Below are positions 1 through 7,635 of a stretch of DNA of 64,000 nucleotides, piece by piece. The stretch comes from Eubacterium sp. OM08-24. Its GTDB lineage: Bacteria; Bacillota; Clostridia; Oscillospirales; Acutalibacteraceae. Position 1 is the stretch's first letter. Each line of letters begins with the position of its first letter. The stretch spans positions 1-64,000 of the forward strand of contig NZ_QSTA01000002.1 in assembly GCF_003438075.1 (NCBI RefSeq). The letters run 5' to 3'. The position numbers were made by a program, and so were the translations under genes. The notes under the pieces were generated by a model. It was not told the origin of the DNA. It did no database searches and saw nothing but the letters and a program-made list of their open reading frames with translations.

Positions 1-55
1 AAAAGCGTAGCAGCTAAAAGCCACTACGCTTTCAAGTCTAACTTTTGGGGGTCAC
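1..55 (+). mobile_element. 3' end of a second IS3-family copy, cut by the window edge
   Basis: Positions 1-55 are the reverse complement of the segment at about 1743-1797, which lies downstream of the IS3 orfB stop at 1800 and ends in the terminal inverted repeat. This is therefore the tail of another copy of the same IS3-family element. It is in the opposite orientation, with its transposase on the plus strand running off the left edge of the window. Confidence 0.75.
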
Positions 56-57
56 CA

Positions 58-80
58 CAGCAATACGGTTGCTGTTTTTT
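58..80 (+). terminator. Short intrinsic terminator
   Basis: A six-base-pair stem (CAGCAA / TTGCTG) with a five-base loop is followed by six T. It sits between the IS3 tail and the IS256 end and may be left over from the interrupted locus. Confidence 0.4.
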
Positions 81-97
81 ATGTTGAAAAGCTTTGT

Positions 98-1530
98 CAA
101 TAAAAGTGTGCAAGTTTTTTTAGAAAATAGATAATTGATGTTTTTGTACGCCTTTGGAGTGGAGCGGAGCGCAACGAAAAAGGCGTCAGATTAAGTGCTC
201 GTATTTTTCAATACGGGCTTTAACTTTGTCGTTTGTCGCGAGTTGATTTCTGACCATAGCCCAGTTTTGGACCTTGCTTCCGTTCCATTTTTTGTAAAGC
301 TCGGTAATTCTGAGATAGAGCAATTTGAGCAATGCATTTTCGTTTGGAAAAGCACCTTTTTTGGTGACCTTGCGAAAGCTCGAATTGATGCTTTCAACCG
401 CATTTGTTGTGTACATAATTTTTCTAACAGCACTTCCGTAATCGAAAAGCTGCTCTATATGGTTGAAATTTCGCTTCCAAACATTAACTGCTCCCGGATA
501 TTGCGACCACTCCTGACAAAACTGTTCAAAGGCCTTTCGAGAGGCTGTAAGGCTAGGTGCTCCGTACACTTTCTTTATGCTTTGTGTGAATTTTTTGTAG
601 TCCTTGCTTGGCACATATTTGATTGAACTTCGGATTAAATGCACAATACAACGCTGGACGACAACATCTTTAAATATCGCTTTTGCACCGTCTTCAAGAC
701 CGAAAACGCCGTCCATACAGATAAACAATACGTCCTCCACACCTCGTCCTTTTAGCTCGTCAAATATTTGCATCCAAGTGTGTTTGCTTTCGCTTTCATT
801 AAGCCACAAGCCTAAAATGTCCTTTTGTCCGTCAATATCATAGCCTAAAATTGTATATAATGCATAATTCTTGCTCTCATACTCTTTTCTGATGGTGACA
901 TACATACAATCGACAAACAGAAATGTATACATCCTTTTTAGAGGTCTGTTTTGCCAATCGTTAAGTTCATCCAATACGCAGTCGGTAATTTGAGATACCA
1001 TTTCGTGTGAGATTTCAAAGCCATAGATATACTCAATAGTATCAGCAATATCTCTCTGACTCATTCCTCTTGCATACATAGCTAATACCTTTTCTTCAAT
1101 TTCAGATACATCCTTTTGACGCTTTGGTACAAGCTTCGGTTCAAAGCTTGAATCTCTGTCACGAGGCACTTTAATTTCAACCTCTCCTGCACTTGTCCTG
1201 ACTTTCTTATTGGTGTAGCCGTTGCGACGGTTATCGGTTGATTTTGCACCGTGATCGTTACTTTCATATCCGAGGTGGCTATTCATTTCGCCCTGTAACA
1301 TCGCCTCAAACATCGGTCCGAAAATGTCTTTCAATGCGTCTTGCATATCGGCTACACTTTTCGGACGATACTGTTCGATGATCTGCTTTGCGAGGTTCCC
1401 GCCCGGTGTGCTTTCCTTTTTCTTTGCCATTTCGTTCATTCCTTTTCTGTCATTTCTTTCATTGTAGCACACTTTCCCACAAATGCAAAAAGTGTGCAAG
1501 CTATTTTTTAACTTACACACTTTATTTTAC
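98..1530 (-). mobile_element. IS256-family insertion sequence
   Basis: A single transposase gene fills the element. Imperfect terminal inverted repeats are visible: the left end near 99-130 (AATAAAAGTGTGCAAG) and the right end near 1501-1530, whose reverse complement begins AATAAAGTGTGTAAG, both continuing to AAAATAG. I could not identify a clean 8-9 bp target duplication, so the exact ends are approximate. Confidence 0.7.
186..1430 (-). CDS. IS256/Mutator-family transposase
   Basis: A DDE transposase that would cut and join the ends of the surrounding IS, of about 414 residues, the usual length for IS256 transposases. The C-terminal two thirds shows the family motifs: an N-terminal region with LGYE and RNGYT, the first Asp in LFVDCMYV, the second in CMDGVFGL, and the Glu in TTNAVESIN, so the catalytic triad looks intact. 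The open frame reaches 1520, but I chose the ATG at 1430 (protein beginning MAKKKES). An AGGA ribosome site lies about nine bases upstream of it, and the longer N-terminus would run through the terminal repeat. No frameshift is seen. Confidence 0.9.
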   Translation of the reverse strand: MAKKKESTPGGNLAKQIIEQYRPKSVADMQDALKDIFGPMFEAMLQGEMNSHLGYESNDHGAKSTDNRRNGYTNKKVRTSAGEVEIKVPRDRDSSFEPKLVPKRQKDVSEIEEKVLAMYARGMSQRDIADTIEYIYGFEISHEMVSQITDCVLDELNDWQNRPLKRMYTFLFVDCMYVTIRKEYESKNYALYTILGYDIDGQKDILGLWLNESESKHTWMQIFDELKGRGVEDVLFICMDGVFGLEDGAKAIFKDVVVQRCIVHLIRSSIKYVPSKDYKKFTQSIKKVYGAPSLTASRKAFEQFCQEWSQYPGAVNVWKRNFNHIEQLFDYGSAVRKIMYTTNAVESINSSFRKVTKKGAFPNENALLKLLYLRITELYKKWNGSKVQNWAMVRNQLATNDKVKARIEKYEHLI

Positions 1531-1743
1531 AAGCTCGGATGCTCGTTAAAAAATCGTTCCAACAAGACTGTCATTATTTTATCATCTGAATATATTTCAA
1601 AGAGATAGCATGCAATATAATCACCCACAAATTCTAAATCCGACTTTTTAATATCCACAAGCACAACCGTCAGTTTGCTTGCAAAATTACAAATTTGCAG
1701 GCATTTACGATGGTCAAAGTAAAACAGCTTTGCTCCCCATGTG
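1527..1743 (-). pseudogene. Gene fragment trapped between two insertion sequences
   Basis: An open minus-strand frame of about 70 codons enters from the IS3 end and stops exactly at the IS256 junction (TAA near 1527). The peptide (FYFDHRKCLQICNF, then DYIACYLFEIYSDD) is not transposase-like. It looks like the remnant of a host gene cut at the 5' side by IS3 and at the 3' side by IS256. I recognise no family. The remaining bases from 1431 to 1530 are the IS256 leader and terminal repeat. Confidence 0.3.
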
Positions 1744-1799
1744 GTGACCCCCAAAAGTTAGACTTGAAAGCGTAGTGGCTTTTAGCTGCTACGCTTTTG

Positions 1800-2600
1800 T
1801 TATGCAACTAAGGCATTAATCCTGTACTCAACCGGACTTAACCAGCCGAGTTTCTGTTTGATTCTCTTGTTGTTGTAGTAATCAATGTATTTGATAATTG
1901 CTTGTTTAAGCTCTTCATAGCTGTAATAAACTTTTCCATAATATATTTCTTGCTTTAATATTCCAAAGAAATTTTCCATAACAGAGTTATCGTGACAATT
2001 TCCTTTTCTTGACATACTCTGAAATATTCTGTTTTCTTTCAGCTTTTGTGAATATGCTTTCATCTGATAAGCCCATCCTCTGTCAGAGTGAAAAGTCCTG
2101 CGATATAAACAGTCATTAGTGATAGTAATAGCTTCATCTAATGCACTCATAATGTTCTCGGCAGATGGCTTTTGAGATATGCCAAAACTCAGAATCTCTC
2201 CGTTAAACATATCCATAAATGGAGCAAGATAGAGCTTTTTGATTATCATTCTGCCCTTGCTGTCAACCTCATAATACTTAAATTCACTTGTATCTGTTGT
2301 GATTTTCTGATGCGGTACACTTGTGTTAAATCTACGGTTAATCCTGTTTGGAGCAATCTTTCCTACTTTACCTTTGTATGAACTGTATTTTCTGCTTTTA
2401 TGAGTAAACGAGGTTACTTGCAGGTTCAATTTCTGAACAATTCTTTGAACTTTTTTCTTGTTTACAAAAATATTTCTGTTTCGCAATTCTCCACAAATTC
2501 TGCGATAACCATAGTCTTTATGCACTTTTCGTATATCAAGAATTTCTTTTTCTAATTTTTCATCCGGGTTCTCTCGCTCAAATCTATTTTGCCAATACAT
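1800..2600 (-). CDS. IS3-family transposase OrfB (catalytic part)
   Basis: The integrase-core half of an IS3 transposase, 266 residues as drawn. An HTH_21-type segment (KDYGYRRICGELR) is followed by the rve DDE domain: Asp in TTDTSEFKY, Asp in FHSDRGWAYQ and Glu in HDNSVMENFFG, then the typical SPVEYR end. The reading frame stays open upstream of the ATG at 2600 into the end of orfA. The active protein is therefore probably an OrfAB fusion made by a -1 frameshift at the A-run CCGAAAAAC near 2685, as is usual in this family. Confidence 0.9.
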   Translation of the reverse strand: MYWQNRFERENPDEKLEKEILDIRKVHKDYGYRRICGELRNRNIFVNKKKVQRIVQKLNLQVTSFTHKSRKYSSYKGKVGKIAPNRINRRFNTSVPHQKITTDTSEFKYYEVDSKGRMIIKKLYLAPFMDMFNGEILSFGISQKPSAENIMSALDEAITITNDCLYRRTFHSDRGWAYQMKAYSQKLKENRIFQSMSRKGNCHDNSVMENFFGILKQEIYYGKVYYSYEELKQAIIKYIDYYNNKRIKQKLGWLSPVEYRINALVA

Positions 2601-2671
2601 ATATGTTGATTTTGGAAAACCTGTTACGGCAAGAATATCTTTTAGCCTGAATTCTCCTCGGAGACTGTGTA

Positions 2672-3208
2672 TTATTCTTGCCTGTTTTTCGGAGGTTTTT
2701 CTTCCTCCAAACGCAATCTCCTCAGCTCTTTTAAATACGCATTTTCAATCCTTAATCTTAAATTCTCATCTTCAAGCTGTTTCAGATATTCTGATTCAGC
2801 TTTTTCTTTTCCTGTGTTAGGTATTATCTTTTTTGGTTTAGACACTTTGGGTTTCCGTCCTTTTCTCTTTGGTCGTAACGCATCAGCTCCAACTGCACGG
2901 TAATCGGTTACCCATTTTGCTATCATTGGTGGATTATTGATACCTAAACTCAATGCAAGTTCTCGATACGATACTTCCGTTGTTAAGTATAATTCTACCA
3001 CATGCATCTTAAATTCAAAAGAGTAATTTTTCTTTTCTCTTGATCGCATTAATCCTTTGTTTCCAAATTCTTTGTATGCTGAGATCCAATCTCGTAATAT
3101 TGTTTGACTCGGTATCCCATTTTCTTTACATAAACTTTTATATCCTCCTTTTCCATTTATGTAGTCCATTACTACCTTCTTCTTGAATTCATAACTGTAT
3201 TTTGACAT
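2672..3208 (-). CDS. IS3-family transposase OrfA (DNA-binding part)
   Basis: A helix-turn-helix protein of about 178 residues with two HTH units (YSYEFKKKVVMDYINGKGG and YSFEFKMHVVELYL) and a C-terminal leucine-rich coiled segment (YLKQLEDENLRLRIENAYLK), the IS150-group OrfA layout. It would bind the IS ends and dimerise with OrfB. I chose the ATG at 3208, which has GGAGG upstream, rather than 3226. Its end overlaps the frame of orfB, as expected for programmed frameshifting. Confidence 0.85.
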   Translation of the reverse strand: MSKYSYEFKKKVVMDYINGKGGYKSLCKENGIPSQTILRDWISAYKEFGNKGLMRSREKKNYSFEFKMHVVELYLTTEVSYRELALSLGINNPPMIAKWVTDYRAVGADALRPKRKGRKPKVSKPKKIIPNTGKEKAESEYLKQLEDENLRLRIENAYLKELRRLRLEEEKPPKNRQE

Positions 3209-3260
3209 AAAAATACCGACCTCCAAAGTTAGATTTTTTAGGTCTAACTTTTGGGGGTCG

Positions 3261-3663
3261 GGTCATATTCATAGTGTGTATTTTTGTTTTAACACCATTA
3301 ATACAAGATTGCAAGTGTATTTTTTAAATTTTAAAGAAAATACGGTACTGTTTGATTATAGTGATTACATTTATTTAAAAATATCTGCCTCGCCTATTGC
3401 GGCTTGTTCACAGTCAAAGTATCATCAACGCTCTCTTAAATGTTTTCCCGTCTGAAATATAGTCGCATTGCGTTGTATATAAATGCACTTCCTTATGCTC
3501 CTTATTTCAGACAGCACTTTGCTCCCTTTATCCGCCACCGGCGGCGGTCGCAAGACTACCACCGGACTGTTTTCTTAACGGTCGTACCCCAAGGTCACTT
3601 CCTCACTTTGCTCAGGCGCAGTCCTTCTGCGTTAATTCCCTAACTCTCATTACAAAAAATAAA
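3261..3663. other. Non-coding stretch between IS3 and the tRNA-Trp terminator
   Basis: No gene is supported here. The first half is AT-rich. From about 3520 to 3620 base composition is clearly more GC-rich than the neighbourhood, but I see no RNA gene or conserved frame. This should be original chromosome downstream of the tRNA-Trp gene before the elements inserted. Confidence 0.4.
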
Positions 3664-3685
3664 AACCAATCTTTTTAGACTGGTT
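3664..3685 (-). terminator. Probable original terminator of tRNA-Trp
   Basis: A stem AACCA-TC / GA-TGGTT, with an A-run on its left, gives a minus-strand hairpin followed by T residues a few bases beyond the tRNA-derived att copy. This is what should follow the tRNA 3' end in the uninterrupted chromosome. The other two att copies are preceded by a different hairpin that the elements bring with them. Confidence 0.55.
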
Positions 3686-3689
3686 TCCT

Positions 3690-3734
3690 TGGCAGGGGCA
3701 GAAGGACTTGAACCCTCGGCACGCGGTTTTGGAG
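3690..3734 (-). repeat. attachment site (left end of element A)
   Basis: Forty-five bases identical to the 3' part of tRNA-Trp at 57152-57196, from the CCA end through the T arm to the anticodon loop. After them the sequence leaves the tRNA, so no complete tRNA exists here. It is the distal att copy, made when an element entered the tRNA gene. Confidence 0.85.
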
Positions 3735-4197
3735 CGACTGTTGAAAACTCAAAATCGCATAGATAAGCCACTTTTTAAGCCAAAGTCGGAGCATCAAATT
3801 GTATTTTCGCAGTTTTGATGCTTTATTGATGCTATTGGAAAATTCCTGCCAAATTAACTTCCTCGTTGCTACATATAATAACATAATTAAAATTCATTGT
3901 AAAGCAATCTATAGCTCAAAATTTGCACCGCAATAAACAAAGAATAGAGATTTTTATTTTCCTCAATATACTCATGTGGTGAAGGATTGTAATCTCTGTG
4001 ATGATATTTGTAGCAGCAGACTCTTAAATCGGCTTAGAATAAATAGCGGCAAGAAGTATTTTAAGTTGTGTTCATATTCAGAATGCTCGCAAAAATAACA
4101 GATAACAAAAGCATTGCAGATATTACCGCACAGTATTCAAATCTTTATCAATACAATCCCAATTAGAATACCATACACTCTTTCCTAAAAGCAACGG
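3735..4197. other. Left end of element A, non-coding, with integrase-arm-like repeats
   Basis: No gene is supported. The stretch is homologous to 21247-21563 at the left end of element B. Both contain two close copies of TTGATGCTnTT (here about 3815-3842), a motif that also occurs at the element right ends (about 21036-21056 and 56980-57005). These are good candidates for arm-type integrase or excisionase sites. A copy of the dispersed AAACAAAGA motif is at 3916-3945. Confidence 0.45.
3916..3945 (+). repeat. Dispersed boundary motif, copy 1
   Basis: A copy of the motif TCAAAATnTGC...GC..TAAACAAAGA that recurs six times in the two elements, always in this orientation and always between gene blocks. 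Here it is in the left end of element A. Confidence 0.5.
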
Positions 4198-4395
4198 TTA
4201 ACGCTTCTTAATATTAATACTTCTGTGTTTTCCTGCCAATTCATATACATCACCAAATATAATTCTGTGAATCTTGAATACACCATTAGGAGAGAAATCG
4301 GAAAATCCGCTATTGTAGAGCGAAGTCATTTCTAAAGTGTTTTCTTTGTCTTTAACAGGCGTTGAAACTCGTCTTATTAATGTTTTTGTAATCAA
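4198..4395 (-). CDS. Possible small protein downstream of the agrC-like kinase
   Basis: An open frame of 65 codons starts at a TTG that overlaps the kinase stop codon (TTGA), an arrangement compatible with translational coupling. The product is basic, with no recognisable domain, membrane segment or cysteine motif. Nothing except position supports it, and it may be chance. Confidence 0.25.
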   Translation of the reverse strand: MITKTLIRRVSTPVKDKENTLEMTSLYNSGFSDFSPNGVFKIHRIIFGDVYELAGKHRSINIKKR

Positions 4396-5705
4396 TATTC
4401 ATAGTTTAGTTGAGGAATTTCAAACACAACATTTGATGTGAAGGTCATATCATCCTCATTGAATTTCATATTTATTTCACCGTCATATTTTTTAACTACT
4501 CTTTTAATGCTTTTCAGTCCCGTTCCATGTATTGCGTCAGTTTTTTTTGATGATGCTATGCGGTTGTTCTTGACGGCTACAATATTCTTGACCGAGTTTG
4601 TAAGCTGTATTGACAGATATTTATTTTTGCGTACAAACACCGAAAAATCTATAAATCCGTTTTCTGTATTTTCTGCCGCTTCGACTGCGTTTTCAAGCAG
4701 ATTGTCAAGCAGAGCAGTTATGTCGGGTTGGTTCATGAAACCAAAATCGGCCCTTCTGATGTCAATATTCATCTTCACCCCAAGCCTGTCGCACACAGAT
4801 TTATACCTGTTGACTATAGAATTAACCATAGGATTGTTACAATAATCAACGGATTTGTTTACGCTGAAATCTTCGATAAAATCATCTATGTACTCGGTAA
4901 CAGCATCGTCCCCTGATATACTTTTAATTGCATTTAAATGTCTTTTAATGTCGTGCATAACAATTTTTGAGTTTTCATTTTGCTCATTAAGTAAATCATA
5001 ATACTCAGCCGTAGATTTTTCCTTTTGCCTTTCATATTCCAATTCCATATTGTGTCTTTGAGTTTTCAAAGTAAATTCATATACCCAAAAAACCGCTATA
5101 TTTGAGAAAAGTAATAGCACTATACTTATTATTAATAAATACATGTATTTTTGTTCTAAATCAAAATTGTGTAGTGCATATGATACTGCATACAGTAGCA
5201 GAATGCTTGAGGCAGGTAAAACCAAAAGAGGTATAGAAAGAGAATAACTTTCTGATTTATGTTCTTTTATTGAGAATTTTGATACAAAGTAAATTATCAA
5301 AAAATATAACAGTTTACTGATAGGCGATTGAATAATGAGACTTAGAGAATTATCCAGGCAAGTGAATAAATCCGTACCGAATAATACTGTTGAAACAAAC
5401 ATAACAATACTTTCTGTGATTGCCATAAATATAAGTAATATGCTACAGTGGAAAATACAGGATTTAACACTTATGAAATAACAAAAATAAAGTAAAAAGA
5501 AGTTACACGCAAAAAATGCAATTAAATTAACCAATGTTAAATTCAATAATCGAGATAAATACAATAATACATACACAATAACAACTGAAAATAACAAAAA
5601 TTTTTTGCTTGATTTTCTTTCAAATTTGTTTTCAAAATAAAACAGTGATATCAGAATTTCTGCAAGAAAAATAAACGCATAGCAAATTGTGTATACCATT
5701 TTCAT
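4392..5705 (-). CDS. agrC: AgrC-like sensor histidine kinase (GHKL family)
   Basis: Membrane receptor kinase of an agr-type peptide quorum-sensing system, expected to detect the cyclic AgrD peptide and phosphorylate the adjacent regulator. The first 215 residues carry about six hydrophobic spans. A coiled linker follows, then the dimerisation and phosphoacceptor box VMHDIKRHLNAI at about 250, and a GHKL ATPase with N box DNLLENAVEAA and G box HGTGLKSI. The 437-residue length is normal for AgrC. The start overlaps the response-regulator stop (ATGA), so the two are one transcript, divergent from agrD and agrB. The symbol is by family resemblance only. Confidence 0.85.
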   Translation of the reverse strand: MKMVYTICYAFIFLAEILISLFYFENKFERKSSKKFLLFSVVIVYVLLYLSRLLNLTLVNLIAFFACNFFLLYFCYFISVKSCIFHCSILLIFMAITESIVMFVSTVLFGTDLFTCLDNSLSLIIQSPISKLLYFLIIYFVSKFSIKEHKSESYSLSIPLLVLPASSILLLYAVSYALHNFDLEQKYMYLLIISIVLLLFSNIAVFWVYEFTLKTQRHNMELEYERQKEKSTAEYYDLLNEQNENSKIVMHDIKRHLNAIKSISGDDAVTEYIDDFIEDFSVNKSVDYCNNPMVNSIVNRYKSVCDRLGVKMNIDIRRADFGFMNQPDITALLDNLLENAVEAAENTENGFIDFSVFVRKNKYLSIQLTNSVKNIVAVKNNRIASSKKTDAIHGTGLKSIKRVVKKYDGEINMKFNEDDMTFTSNVVFEIPQLNYEY

Positions 5706-6409
5706 ACCCCTATGTACGCAAAATATGATTTTTTAAATTTTGAATAGTTCCTTTGAGATATAGGTAGAGTTTCACTTCTTAAATCTACATTAATATTAAG
5801 CTCAGTCTTATTAAAATCCGAGACATACCTCAGATTAACAAGATAACTATAGTGTGATTGTGCAAAATAACCATATGGTTTTAAGTGGCTTTTCCAATAA
5901 TCAAACTTTTTATTTGAAATGAACTCTTGCGTTTTTGTAACTAGTTTAGTTTTGCGATTTTCTATAGTTAAATACAAGATGTCAATTGTAAATATATTGT
6001 GACATTCATCAAAATAGTCTAAGACAATTTTTTCTGTGCTTTGTTTATACAGATTTAAAGCAATCTCCATGCTCCTAAAAAATCTATTTTCGTCAATGGG
6101 TTTAGATAAAAATCTAAAAACCTTTAAATCCATTGCATCATCAAGATATCCTTGAAAAGATGTAACTATAAAGACAATAATATTCGGATTTAGTGTCTGA
6201 AGATGTTTTGTAACAGAAAGTCCATTAACACCGGGCATTTCTATATCAATAAACGCAAAATCAGTTTTAATTTGTTTATCCAATATAGAATCCCCATTTG
6301 AAAAGCAGGTAATATCAAAATTATAGGTTGACTGTTTTGATAATTTAAGGAGAAAATTTTTGATTTGCTGAACGATTTTCAAATCATCATCACATATCAG
6401 TACATTCAT
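5702..6409 (-). CDS. agrA: AgrA-like response regulator (receiver plus LytTR)
   Basis: Cytoplasmic transcription regulator of 235 residues. The N-terminal receiver has acidic pocket CDDD, phosphoacceptor Asp in AFIDIEMPG, Thr/Ser in FIVTSFQ and Lys in LSKPID. The C-terminal half is a LytTR DNA-binding domain, including HYSYLVNLRYV. A clear AAGGAGG precedes the ATG. It is first in a minus-strand operon with the kinase and likely controls the divergent agrD/ABC operon at 7000-10869. I could not define its direct-repeat operator with confidence. Confidence 0.88.
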   Translation of the reverse strand: MNVLICDDDLKIVQQIKNFLLKLSKQSTYNFDITCFSNGDSILDKQIKTDFAFIDIEMPGVNGLSVTKHLQTLNPNIIVFIVTSFQGYLDDAMDLKVFRFLSKPIDENRFFRSMEIALNLYKQSTEKIVLDYFDECHNIFTIDILYLTIENRKTKLVTKTQEFISNKKFDYWKSHLKPYGYFAQSHYSYLVNLRYVSDFNKTELNINVDLRSETLPISQRNYSKFKKSYFAYIGV

Positions 6410-6513
6410 AGAGCTATACCTCCTTAATTAGGATTATAACTCAAAAAAAAGAATTTGTCATCTGTTTTATTCCTGTTCAGTTAAAACTCTATATATTATT
6501 TTTGATATTAGAT

Positions 6514-6714
6514 TCAATGATTTAATTTGTTAACAATATTTTGAGGAATGTTATTAATTTTTAAAGTACCTAATAAGAGGTAGTCAGGTGTGATATTTAA
6601 TGCATTGCAGATTTTAGCAAATGTTTCAATACCTAGTACAGAGTAACCGTTTTCAATATTTGATATGTGATAATTTGAAAAACATGTTTTTTTGGCTAAA
6701 GCATTTTTCTCCAT
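6514..6714 (-). CDS. Small XRE-type helix-turn-helix regulator, start unclear
   Basis: A Cro/C1-type DNA-binding domain is visible (FSNYHISNIENGYSVLGIET, then ALNITPDYLLLG). The ATG at 6714 would cut off the first helix of the fold. The same frame continues upstream with IGICIAQHRKEIK, which matches helix 1 of XRE proteins. However, that extension reaches a TAG without any ATG, GTG or TTG, so either an ATA/ATT start is used or the 5' end is damaged. It lies between agrA and agrD and could regulate either. Confidence 0.55.
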   Translation of the reverse strand: MEKNALAKKTCFSNYHISNIENGYSVLGIETFAKICNALNITPDYLLLGTLKINNIPQNIVNKLNH

Positions 6715-6999
6715 TTTTATTTCTTTTCTATGTTGTGCTATACAAATTCCTATTTTTGTAGTCTACATACATTAATATCAACCAATAAAATGTTATCAAT
6801 CATCGGCAATATTGTTAATAAATTTAAAAAAGATAATATTCTTATATGATTATAATATTTAAAAGTTTTTATATAGTTGTAAGATGAAGGGCTATAATAG
6901 ATTAAAAGTGCATTTTTTGTCGAATTTATTACCATTTTTGTAAAATTCAACATTTACAAATATTTTTTTGATAAATTTATAATAAGGAGGTTGATTACA

Positions 7000-7155
7000 A
7001 TGAAAAACGAAAAACTATTATCAACTAAAATTAAAGACGGAGTCAAAAAAGGATTGTTTGCTACATTGAAAGTTAACGCAAATTCTTCAGGGTGTTATAT
7101 AATCTATCAGCCTAAAACGCCAAAGGGTTTTGAAAAGTTTAAAAACATCAAATGA
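7000..7155 (+). CDS. agrD: AgrD-like cyclic autoinducer peptide precursor
   Basis: A 51-residue prepeptide. It has a basic amphipathic N-terminal half, a core GCYIIY in which Cys32 is followed by four residues, and then the QPKTP tail that is typical of clostridial cyclic-lactone autoinducers. By analogy the Cys would form a thiolactone with the residue four positions on, after removal of the tail by AgrB. AAGGAGG lies just upstream, and the stop overlaps the agrB start (ATGA). The processing enzyme next door is truncated, so the signal may not be matured by this locus. Confidence 0.8.
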   Translation: MKNEKLLSTKIKDGVKKGLFATLKVNANSSGCYIIYQPKTPKGFEKFKNIK

Positions 7156-7577
7156 TCAAATTGATTTCAAGCAAAGTCGCCCGCATCTTATGCAAAGATG
7201 AAAAGCATACAGATAATTATGAGTTATATGAATATGCCATATACATAATTTTGTCCTCTACATTTCATATGGCGACAGTCATAGTTTTAGGATTGGTTTT
7301 CAATCTATTGACTGAAAGTTTAGTGTTTTACTTGTCTTTTATAGTTATTCGTAAGTTTGCAGGCGGCTACCATGCTAAAACGCCAACAAGATGTTATATT
7401 ATTTCTATTATAACATGGGTACAGGCGCAACATGTTTTTGCTGAACCGGGATATAATGCATCATCAGGTGTATACACCGTCATAAATAATTCCAAAGCAT
7501 CATGGAGAGGTAAAATGAATTCATGGTGGTGGGGTGGTAAGAATTGTTCAGCCACAGGTAAAATTACAGCAATCTAA
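7152..7577 (+). CDS. Chimera: AgrB N-terminal half fused to a bacteriocin-like secreted tail
   Basis: A 141-codon frame with two unrelated halves. Residues 1 to about 88 are AgrB: hydrophobic spans and the catalytic motif RKFAGGYHAKTPTRC, with the conserved His and Cys of the peptidase. From about residue 89 the sequence changes to QAQHVFAEPGYNASSG, which looks like the end of a signal peptide with a cleavable VFA/EPG site. A short Trp/Gly/Ser-rich polar tail follows, ending SWWWGGKNCSATGKITAI. The tail resembles small secreted bacteriocins of the lactococcin-972 type, but only loosely. AgrB proteins normally have about 190-200 residues, so the second half of the protease is missing. An in-frame deletion joining agrB to a downstream bacteriocin gene is the simplest explanation. 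Confidence 0.65.
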   Translation: MIKLISSKVARILCKDEKHTDNYELYEYAIYIILSSTFHMATVIVLGLVFNLLTESLVFYLSFIVIRKFAGGYHAKTPTRCYIISIITWVQAQHVFAEPGYNASSGVYTVINNSKASWRGKMNSWWWGGKNCSATGKITAI

Positions 7578-7635
7578 TTTAGTATTTATTATTTCCTTGT
7601 AAGACCCGTACTTACAAGGAATAGGGTGAGTAAAA

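Larger units (their letters stand above)
1744..3260 (-). mobile_element. IS3-family (IS150-like) insertion sequence
   Basis: A two-gene element (orfA, orfB) bounded by inverted repeats TGACCCCCAAAAGTTAGAC at 1744 and GTCTAACTTTTGGGGGTC at about 3241-3259. A second copy of the same element supplies positions 1-55 in the opposite orientation. No convincing short target duplication was found: the bases next to the left end are GTGG, and those next to the right end are GGGT. Confidence 0.8.

Noticed and set aside
195..626. Plus-strand frames opposite the IS256 transposase (also 604-843)
   Set aside because: Antisense shadows of a clear transposase with an intact DDE triad.
3440..3643. GC-richer stretch considered as an rRNA fragment or small gene
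   Set aside because: No segment matches a conserved rRNA signature I know, and the frame lacks a start signal.
3690..3760. A tRNA-like sequence (also at 21202)
   Set aside because: Only the 3' 45 bases of tRNA-Trp are present; the 5' half and acceptor pairing are missing, so these are att sites.
6750..6953. Minus-strand frame between the XRE gene and agrD
   Set aside because: Very AT-rich, low-complexity peptide with no start signal; more likely the intergenic control region.
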